Shown here piece after piece: positions 58,054 to 64,000 of a DNA stretch of 64,000 bases. The position numbers and the translations under genes are program-made. The first letter of the stretch is position 1. Each line of letters starts with the position of its first letter. The stretch is taken from the NCBI RefSeq assembly GCF_035762065.1, contig NZ_DASTPW010000021.1:1-64000 (forward strand). The letters are read 5' to 3'. The DNA comes from Methylibium sp035762065 (lineage in GTDB: Bacteria; Pseudomonadota; Gammaproteobacteria; Burkholderiales; Burkholderiaceae_C). The notes under the pieces were generated by a model. It was not told where the DNA came from. It saw only the letters and a list, made by a program, of their open reading frames with translations, and ran no database searches.

Positions 58054-59886
58054 TCAGCCGCTGCGCGCCCGCGCCCTTGCTTCTTCCTGAAGCCGCAGCA
58101 GCCGCCGCTGCACCTTGCCGGTGGTCGTCATCGGCAGCGCGTCGATGAATTCGATCTCCTTCGGGTACTCGTAGGGCGCGAGCCGCGTTCGCACGTGCTG
58201 CTGCAGTTCGGCGGCGAGCGCGTCGCTGCCTTCGACGCCGGCCGCGAGCACCACGTAGGCCTTGACCACCGCGCCGCGCTCGGCGTCGGGCTTCGGCACG
58301 ACGGCCGCGTTCGCGACCGCAGCGTGCTTGACGAGGCAGTTCTCGACCTCGCTCGGGCCGATCCGGTAGCCGGCGACCTTGAACACGTCGTCACTGCGGC
58401 CCTGGTACCAGAGGTAGCCGTCGGCATCCATCACGGCGGTGTCGCCGGTGCGGCACCAGGAATCGGCCGGGTCGCCGGTGAACTTGGCGCGGGTCGCGGC
58501 TTCGTTGCGCCAGTAGCCGAGGAAGAAGATCGGGTCCGGCTCGCCGTGCACGTCGCGCCGGTGCACCGCCACGTCGCCCGGCGTGCCGCGCGGGCACTCG
58601 CGGCCCGCGTCGTCGATCACCGCCACGCGGTGGCCCGGGTAGGCGCGGCCCATGCTGCCGGGGCGCGCCGGCCAGCCGGGATGGGCGCGGCCCCGGGCAT
58701 CGCGCCACGCGCCGCAGTTGCCGACCACGTAGTTGATCTCGGTCTGGCCGAACATCTCGTTGACCGTGAGCCCGAGCGCGTCGCGGCACCAGGCGAACAC
58801 CGCGTCGCCGACGGCCTCGCCGGCGCTCATCACCGCACGCAGGTGCAGCACGTGGCGCTCGCGTGGGCGCGGCACGGCCTTCATCATCGCCTTCAGCGCG
58901 GTGGGGAACAGGAAGCTGTGCGTGACGCGATGGCGCTCCATCAGCGCGAACGCCCGCACCGGATCGAAGCGGCCGGCGCTGCCGACGAGGGTGCGGCCGA
59001 AGTAGAGCGTGGGCAGCAAGGCATCCATCAGGCCGCCCGTCCATGCCCAGTCCGCCGGGGACCAGAACACCTCCGGCTTCTGCTCGCCGGCGGCAGGGCC
59101 GCGCCCCGCCTCGATGCCGCCGGACCCCTGCTTTCGCCGCCCCGGGGCGGGGCGCCTGCTCGACGCAGCGTCGATCGAGGCATCGAACCAGTTCTGGCTG
59201 CAGACGAAGCCGGTGAGGTTGCCGACGAGCGCGCGCTGGGGAATCAGGGCGCCCTTCGGCGCTCCGGTGGTGCCGCTGGTGTAGATGATCAGCGCCGGAT
59301 CGTCGGCCCCGGTGGCGAGCGCGGCGTAGCAGGCCGACTCGCGGGCCAGCGCCTCGGCCCAGTCGTGCTCGTCGGCGGCGAGCGGCTGCGCTGCATCGAC
59401 GACGACCAGCCGTTCGAGCTGCGGGCAGCCGGCGCGGACGCCGCGCACCGCGTCGAGCGCCGCGCCATCGACGATCGCCGCGCGCGCGCCGCTGTCGGCG
59501 AGGCGCGATCGCAGCGCCTCGGGGCCGAACAGCATCGACAGCGGCACCGCGACCGCGCCGAGCTGCTGGATCGCGATGTGCGCGACCGCCGTCTCCGGCC
59601 GCTGCGGCAGCACGAGCGCGATGCGCTCGCCGCGCGCGAGCCCGAGCCGCTCGAGCGCATGCGAAAGCCGGTCGGCCCGCTGCTGCAGCTCGCGGTAGCT
59701 CAGGCGGGTGACGGCGCCGTCGGTTGCCTCGAAGATCAAGGCCGTGCGGTCCCGCGTGGCCGCATCGCGCGCCCAGCGGTTGCAGCACAGCTCGGCCCAG
59801 TTCAGGTGCCGCGGCACCCGCCAGCGGAAGGACGCATGCAGGTGCGCATGGAAATCCGGCGCGTGGAAGTCGGGCTCGTCGCTCAT
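58054..59886 (-). CDS. AMP-forming acyl-CoA synthetase with an in-frame insert
   Basis: 610 residues. The ANL-family core is complete: LIIYTSGTTGAPKGALIP (P-loop), the A-box WSPADWAWTGGLMDALLP, NEMFGQTEIN, the C-terminal hinge YLWYQGRSDDVFKVAGYRIGPSEVE, and the catalytic Lys in MTTTGKVQRRLL. It resembles acetyl/medium-chain acyl-CoA synthetases. Between QNWF and EVFWSPADW there is an unusual Arg/Gly/Ala-rich stretch of about 35 residues (SSRRPAPGRRKQGS, GGIEAGRG) absent from usual members; its DNA is a GC-rich inverted repeat. The start at 59886 (MSDEPDFHAPD) is chosen. It is convergent with the small lipoprotein gene and divergent from the dioxygenase gene. Confidence 0.88.
   Translation of the reverse strand: MSDEPDFHAPDFHAHLHASFRWRVPRHLNWAELCCNRWARDAATRDRTALIFEATDGAVTRLSYRELQQRADRLSHALERLGLARGERIALVLPQRPETAVAHIAIQQLGAVAVPLSMLFGPEALRSRLADSGARAAIVDGAALDAVRGVRAGCPQLERLVVVDAAQPLAADEHDWAEALARESACYAALATGADDPALIIYTSGTTGAPKGALIPQRALVGNLTGFVCSQNWFDASIDAASSRRPAPGRRKQGSGGIEAGRGPAAGEQKPEVFWSPADWAWTGGLMDALLPTLYFGRTLVGSAGRFDPVRAFALMERHRVTHSFLFPTALKAMMKAVPRPRERHVLHLRAVMSAGEAVGDAVFAWCRDALGLTVNEMFGQTEINYVVGNCGAWRDARGRAHPGWPARPGSMGRAYPGHRVAVIDDAGRECPRGTPGDVAVHRRDVHGEPDPIFFLGYWRNEAATRAKFTGDPADSWCRTGDTAVMDADGYLWYQGRSDDVFKVAGYRIGPSEVENCLVKHAAVANAAVVPKPDAERGAVVKAYVVLAAGVEGSDALAAELQQHVRTRLAPYEYPKEIEFIDALPMTTTGKVQRRLLRLQEEARARARSG
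59101..59155. repeat. REP-like inverted repeat inside the acyl-CoA synthetase gene
   Basis: GCGCCCCGCC (59101-59110) is the exact reverse complement of GGCGGGGCGC (59146-59155), and between them lies the palindrome CCGCCCCGGGGCGG (59137-59150). The segment coincides with the anomalous Arg/Gly-rich stretch in the protein and keeps the reading frame. This suggests insertion of a small palindromic element into the coding sequence. Confidence 0.5.
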
Positions 59887-59978
59887 GCTCGGTTCCGGAA
59901 GCGTCGGTCTACAGCCGGCTGCGCGACGCATGCTAGGCTGCCTCGAGACCCTTCCGCGCCCGCGTTTTCTCTCTGGCC

Positions 59979-60743
59979 ATGCACGTCGACATCGAACTCC
60001 CGCTGGGTCGCGCGACCGCGCTGCAGCGGCTGCGCGCTCAAGGCTTCTGCGTGCTGACGCCGAGCGCGATCGAAAGCCTCACCGGCCTGGACATCGACGA
60101 CTTCGAGCCGATGCGCGCCTACTGGGACGGCCTGCCCCCCGATGCGCATCTGAAGGACGGCGGCGCCTACCGCTTTCGCCGCCACGGCTGTTTCGTGCAG
60201 ACGCTGGAGCCGCAGGCGCTGCAGGCCGTGCCGCACCGCGCGCACTGGCAGCCCACCACCTACAACGCGCTGCACGGCGGCATGGAGCGCTGGTTCGAGC
60301 CGCTGCCGCCGGGGCTGGTCCGCACCGCGCCGTGGCGTGCGCTGATCCTGGAGTTCGGCGAGCTGTTCGCGCGGCTGCGTGCGCCCGAGGGCGGGCGCTG
60401 GTACGTCGAGGCCCACCCGTTTCGCATCGACACCGCGCAGGGCGTCGGCCGGCCGACGCCGGAGGGCGCGCACCGCGACGGCGTCGATTTCGTGGCGGTC
60501 GTCTTCGTCGGCCGCCACGGCGTGCGCGGCGGCGAGAGCCGCGTGTTCGAGGCCGACGGCCCGCTGGGCGTGCGCTTCACGCTCGAGCAGCCGTGGACGA
60601 CCCTGCTGCTCGACGACGAGCGCGTGATCCACGAGAGCACGCCGATCCAGCCGGCCGACCCCGAAGCACCCGGCCAGCGCGGCACGCGCGACACGCTGGT
60701 GCTGACCTACCGCGCGGGCGGCTTCCAGGCGCCGCCGGCGTGA
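59979..60743 (+). CDS. 2OG-Fe(II) dioxygenase family protein (PF10014 type)
   Basis: 254 residues of the 2OG-Fe dioxygenase family that includes amino acid hydroxylases such as isoleucine dioxygenase and the biofilm-related BsmA. The iron triad is suggested by HRDGVDFVAVVFVGRHGVRGGESRVF (His-x-Asp at about 165-167) and a distal His in VIHESTPIQPAD; the Arg of RGTRDTLVLTYR should bind 2-oxoglutarate. It is cytoplasmic. The substrate is unknown; a free amino acid is likely. It overlaps the downstream hydrolase gene (TGATG). Confidence 0.85.
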   Translation: MHVDIELPLGRATALQRLRAQGFCVLTPSAIESLTGLDIDDFEPMRAYWDGLPPDAHLKDGGAYRFRRHGCFVQTLEPQALQAVPHRAHWQPTTYNALHGGMERWFEPLPPGLVRTAPWRALILEFGELFARLRAPEGGRWYVEAHPFRIDTAQGVGRPTPEGAHRDGVDFVAVVFVGRHGVRGGESRVFEADGPLGVRFTLEQPWTTLLLDDERVIHESTPIQPADPEAPGQRGTRDTLVLTYRAGGFQAPPA

Positions 60744-61669
60744 TGGCTGCGTCGGGCGCCCCGATCGGACGCCGCGCCGCGCGCTCGAAGTTCTTCGAGC
60801 TGCGCGGACTGCGCCTGCACGTGCACGAATGGGGCGACGCCCGCCACGCGACGCCCGCGCGACCGACGCTCGTGATGGCGCACGGCTGGATGGACGTCGG
60901 CGCCTCGTTCCAGTTCGTCGTCGATGCGTTAGCGGCCGATCGCCACGTGATCGCGCCCGACTGGCGCGGCTTCGGCGGCTCGATCGCGCCCGCCGGCACC
61001 GACGCCTACTGGTTCCCCGACTACCTCGGCGACCTCGACGCGCTGCTCGATGCCGTCAGCCCCGACGCCCCGGTCGACCTGCTCGGCCACAGCATGGGCG
61101 GCAACGTCGCGATGGGCTACGCCGGCGTGCGCCCGCGGCGCGTGCGCCGGCTCGTCAACCTCGAAGGCTTCGGCCTGCCCGCAAGCACGCCGCAGGCCGC
61201 GCCGAAACGCATCGCGCAGTGGCTCGACGAACTGAAGACGCCGCAGCGGCTGCGCGACTACGCGAGCCTCGACGAAGTGGCCGAACGTCTGCGCAAGAAC
61301 AACCCGCGGCTTTCGCCCGAGCGCGCGGCCTGGCTCGCGCCGCACTGGTCGCGGCTCGACGAAGCCAGCGGCCGCTGGGTGATCCAGGGCGATCCGGCGC
61401 ACAAGCGCACGAACCCGGTGCTCTACCGGGTCGAGGAAGCGCTGGCCTGCTGGCAGCGCATCGAGGCGCCGGTGCTGTGGGCCGAAGGCGCGCAGACCGA
61501 CGTCGCGAAGTTCTGGGGCAGCCGCTATCCGCGCGAGGAATTCGAGGCGCGCATCGCGGTCGTGCCGCGTCTTGCGCGCGTCGTGCTCGACGACTGCGCG
61601 CACATGCTCCATCACGACCAGCCCGAACGGCTGGCGGCGCATCTCGAAGCCTTTCTCGACCGGGACTGA
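60743..61669 (+). CDS. Alpha/beta-fold hydrolase
   Basis: 308 residues. The alpha/beta hydrolase core is clear: LVMAHGWMDVGASFQFVVDALA (oxyanion HGW), APDWRGFGGS, the nucleophile elbow LLGHSMGGNVAMGYA with catalytic Ser, and DDCAHMLHHDQPERLA with catalytic His. Related to epoxide/ester hydrolases; no precise substrate. The start ATG at 60743 overlaps the dioxygenase stop (TGATG), implying translational coupling; a GTG at 60740 is also possible. It is followed by prfB. Confidence 0.87.
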   Translation: MAASGAPIGRRAARSKFFELRGLRLHVHEWGDARHATPARPTLVMAHGWMDVGASFQFVVDALAADRHVIAPDWRGFGGSIAPAGTDAYWFPDYLGDLDALLDAVSPDAPVDLLGHSMGGNVAMGYAGVRPRRVRRLVNLEGFGLPASTPQAAPKRIAQWLDELKTPQRLRDYASLDEVAERLRKNNPRLSPERAAWLAPHWSRLDEASGRWVIQGDPAHKRTNPVLYRVEEALACWQRIEAPVLWAEGAQTDVAKFWGSRYPREEFEARIAVVPRLARVVLDDCAHMLHHDQPERLAAHLEAFLDRD

Positions 61670-61754
61670 GCGCGCGCAGCGCACGGTGAGAAAATCCGCG
61701 GCTTCGCGACGCGCGCTCTGCGTCGCTCGCGCCACCGCCTTCGAAGGACACCCC

Positions 61755-62859
61755 ATGGACACCGAACAGATCAACGCCCTCGGCTCGACGCTCACCGACC
61801 TGCGCGCCAGGACGGCCGATCTCCGGAGGTATCTTTGACTTCGACGAGAAGTCGCGCCGCCTGAGCGAGGTCAACGCCGCGCTCGAAGACCCCGCCGTCT
61901 GGAACGACCCGAAGAACGCGCAGGCGCTGGGCAAGGAGAAGAAGGCGCTCGAAGCGGTGGTCGAGACGATCACGAGCCTCGATCGCAACCTCGCCGACAA
62001 CACCGAGCTCTTCGACATGAGCAAGGAAGAAGGCGACCACGACGGCCTCGCCGCGCTGCAGGCCGAGACGCGGGAGCTGACCGCGCAGGTCGAGCAGCTC
62101 GAGTTCCGCCGGATGTTCAACAACCCGGCCGACCCGTCGAACTGCTTCGTCGACATCCAGGCCGGCGCCGGCGGCACCGAGGCCTGCGACTGGGCGCAGA
62201 TGCTGCTGCGCCAGTACCTGAAGTACTGCGAGCGCAAGGGCTTCAAGGCGACGGTCGAGGACGAGACCGAAGGCGACACCGCCGGCATCAAGAGCGCGAC
62301 GATCAAGGTCGAGGGCGACTACGCCTTCGGCCACCTGCGCACCGAAACCGGCGTGCACCGTCTGGTGCGCAAGAGTCCCTTCGATGCGTCCGGCGGGCGG
62401 CACACCAGCTTCGCGTCGCTGTTCGTCTACCCGGAGATCGACGACTCGATCGAGATCGAGATCAACCCGTCCGACGTGCGCACCGACACGTACCGCGCCA
62501 GCGGCGCCGGCGGCCAGCACATCAACAAGACCGACTCGGCCGTGCGGCTCACCCACATCCCGACCGGCATCGTCGTGCAGTGCCAGGACGGCCGCAGCCA
62601 GCACAGCAACCGCGACGTCGCGTGGAAGCGGCTGCGCTCGCGGCTGTACGACTTCGAGATGCGCAAGCGCCAGGAAGCGCAGCAGAAGCTCGAGGACAGC
62701 AAGACCGACGTCGGCTGGGGCCACCAGATCCGCAGCTACGTGCTCGACAACAGCCGCATCAAGGACCTGCGCACCGGCGTCGAGGTCAGCGCGACGCAGA
62801 AGGTGCTCGACGGCGATCTCGATGCGTTCATCGAGGCCAGCCTGAAGCAGGGCGTTTGA
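61755..62859 (+). CDS. prfB: Peptide chain release factor 2 (programmed +1 frameshift)
   Basis: 367 residues made by joining 61755-61835 with 61837-62859. The zero frame ends at an in-frame TGA (61836) after 27 codons; +1 slippage on CTT-TGA-C continues to the full protein. Functional motifs are intact: SPF (RKSPFDASGGRHTSF), the tripeptide anticodon of RF2, and GGQ at about residues 252-254 (SGAGGQHINKTDSAVRLTH), which catalyses peptidyl-tRNA hydrolysis. RF2 reads UGA and UAA and autoregulates its own synthesis through this frameshift: when RF2 is scarce, slippage increases. The gene follows an alpha/beta hydrolase by 85 bp. A start at 61572 in the same frame is not supported. Confidence 0.96.
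61823..61838 (+). promoter_or_regulatory. prfB programmed-frameshift site
   Basis: CCGGAGGTATCTTTGA: a Shine-Dalgarno-like GGAGG ends 5 nt before the slippery CTT, followed by the in-frame TGA and then C. This is the canonical RF2 recoding signal. Confidence 0.95.
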
Positions 62860-62881
62860 AGCGAAGAAGCAGGAGAACAGC

Positions 62882-64000
62882 ATGAATCTGCGCGAAGGCA
62901 CCGCTCCCATCGTCCGCCGCGAGGACTACGCCGAGCCGGCCTACCGGGTGCTGCGGGTCGATCTGACCTTCGACCTCGATCCGGCGAACACCCGCGTCAT
63001 CAACCGCATGCAGATGGAGCGCAACCCGCGCGTCGCGTCGCAGCCGCTGCGGCTCGACGGCGAGGACCTGAACGTCACCCGCGTGCTGATCGACAACGAG
63101 AGCGTCAGCTTCCGGATCGAGAACGGCCAGATGGTCGTCGACAGCGCCGCGCTGCTGCCGGGCGGGCCGTTCACCGTGGAGATCCGCAACACCTGCGCGC
63201 CGGAGAAGAACACGCAGCTCTCGGGCCTCTACACCTCGGGCGGCGGTTTCTTCACGCAGTGCGAGGCGCAGGGCTTCCGGCGCATCACCTTCTTCCCCGA
63301 CCGGCCCGACGTGATGGCCGTCTACACGGTGATGCTGCGTGCCGATGCGAAGAAGTACCCGGTGCTGCTGTCCAACGGCAACCTCATCGAGCAGGGGCCG
63401 CTGCCCGACGGCCAGCACTTCGCGATCTGGCACGACCCCTTCCCGAAGCCGAGCTATCTGTTCGCGCTGGTCGCGGGCAAGCTGGTCGCGCGCGAGCAGA
63501 AGATCGTCTCGCGCTCCGGCAACGAGCACCTGCTGCAGGTGTGGGTGCGCGCGGGCGATCTCGACAAGACCGAGCACGCGATGAACTCGCTGATCGCGTC
63601 GGTCGCCTGGGACGAGGCGCGCTTCGGGCTGCCGCTGGACCTGGAGCGCTTCATGATCGTCGCGGTCAGCGACTTCAACATGGGCGCGATGGAGAACAAG
63701 GGCCTGAACCTGTTCAACACCAAGTACGTGCTCGCGAACGCGCAGACGGCGACCGACGTCGATTTCGCCAACATCGAGAGCGTCGTCGGCCACGAGTACT
63801 TCCACAACTGGACCGGCAACCGCATCACCTGCCGGGACTGGTTCCAGCTGTCGCTGAAGGAAGGCCTCACCGTCTTTCGCGACCAGGAGTTCTCGATGGA
63901 CATGGCGGGCAGCGCGTCGGCCCGCGCCGTCAAGCGCATCGACGACGTGCGCATGCTCAGGCAGGTGCAGTTCCCCGAGGACGCCGGCCCGATGGCGCAC
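62882..64000 (+). CDS. pepN: Aminopeptidase N, 3' end outside window
   Basis: 373 codons are seen, open to the window edge. It is an M1 zinc metallopeptidase (E. coli PepN type): the exopeptidase motif GAMENKG at about 268-274, and the zinc site HEYFHNW at 304-310 with the third zinc ligand in the following KEGLTVFRD. The N-terminal beta domain starts MNLREGTAPIVRREDYAEPAYRVLRVDL. The cytoplasmic enzyme trims N-terminal residues from peptides. AGGAG lies 8 nt before the ATG. It follows prfB by 22 bp. Confidence 0.95.
   Translation, partial: MNLREGTAPIVRREDYAEPAYRVLRVDLTFDLDPANTRVINRMQMERNPRVASQPLRLDGEDLNVTRVLIDNESVSFRIENGQMVVDSAALLPGGPFTVEIRNTCAPEKNTQLSGLYTSGGGFFTQCEAQGFRRITFFPDRPDVMAVYTVMLRADAKKYPVLLSNGNLIEQGPLPDGQHFAIWHDPFPKPSYLFALVAGKLVAREQKIVSRSGNEHLLQVWVRAGDLDKTEHAMNSLIASVAWDEARFGLPLDLERFMIVAVSDFNMGAMENKGLNLFNTKYVLANAQTATDVDFANIESVVGHEYFHNWTGNRITCRDWFQLSLKEGLTVFRDQEFSMDMAGSASARAVKRIDDVRMLRQVQFPEDAGPMAH

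Noticed and set aside
1..64000. tRNA, rRNA, CRISPR, prophage or IS elements
   Set aside because: I looked for T-loop-like motifs, regularly spaced short repeats and transposase or integrase motifs and saw none; a covariance-model scan would be needed to be certain about RNAs.

Overview
The window is about 64 kb of very GC-rich (roughly 70 percent) bacterial chromosome, densely packed with genes. Gene content and order (murB, yajQ, ribF-ileS-lspA, lolCE-lolD, rpfE-recJ, prfB with its frameshift, tctBA) fit a betaproteobacterium of the Burkholderiales, most likely the Rubrivivax/Leptothrix/Roseateles/Rhizobacter side of that order. That placement is inference from gene families only. I saw no tRNA, rRNA, CRISPR array, prophage or insertion sequence.

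Layout. 1-2210: 5' part of a long reverse-strand gene whose N-terminus looks like a STAND NTPase with a ruined P-loop, followed by more than 500 residues of Ala/Pro/Glu-rich sequence. 2374-4417: phhB and murB, divergent from yajQ. 4454-12390: two reverse-strand paralogues encoding proteins with an F-box-like segment and about 19-residue LP-type helical repeats. Each has a PIP/hrpII-type promoter box (TTCGC-N15-TTCGY) about 60 bp before its start codon; the second copy is frameshifted. Between them lie an aspartic protease and a pair of acyl-CoA dehydrogenases. 12421-15399: an RsuA-type pseudouridine synthase, a flavin reductase-like protein and a drug efflux pump. 15593-18060: a MoxY/MoxX-like two-component system divergent from an orphan pqqA (24 codons) with its own terminator.

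18117-25035: ribF-ileS-lspA, a quinone oxidoreductase, a zinc-ribbon DUF2007 protein and an EamA transporter. 25161-32679: a PAS-GGDEF-EAL protein, a GST, and a chemotaxis pair made of a triple-CheW protein and a soluble chemoreceptor with five nearly identical PAS domains. 32862-38338: an EamA transporter coupled to a gamma-glutamyltransferase, then DUF2946 and a TonB-dependent receptor. 38469-44600: tctA, tctB, then a tightly overlapping run of tatD, a hypoxanthine/uracil-DNA glycosylase, a spermidine synthase-like gene and a GspE-type ATPase. 44765-49314: a cytochrome P460-like lipoprotein, an unrecognised exported protein, lolCE-lolD and rpfE. 49320-56851: recJ, two tandem PQQ-dependent sugar dehydrogenases, the PHP phosphatase/sua5 pair, then ridA, plsY and ybaK. 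56960-64000: DUF2975 with its XRE partner, a small lipoprotein, an acyl-CoA synthetase carrying an in-frame hairpin insert, a 2OG-Fe dioxygenase, an alpha/beta hydrolase, prfB and the start of pepN.

Two themes stand out. First, the F-box-like/repeat protein pair with matching PIP boxes looks like a candidate type III secretion effector family that I do not recognise. Second, PQQ: an orphan pqqA beside a MoxYX-like regulator and, 33 kb away, two PQQ-dependent dehydrogenases. Several genes needed correction from the raw frames: the partial genes at both edges, pqqA, prfB, the frameshifted paralogue and many over-long start codons.
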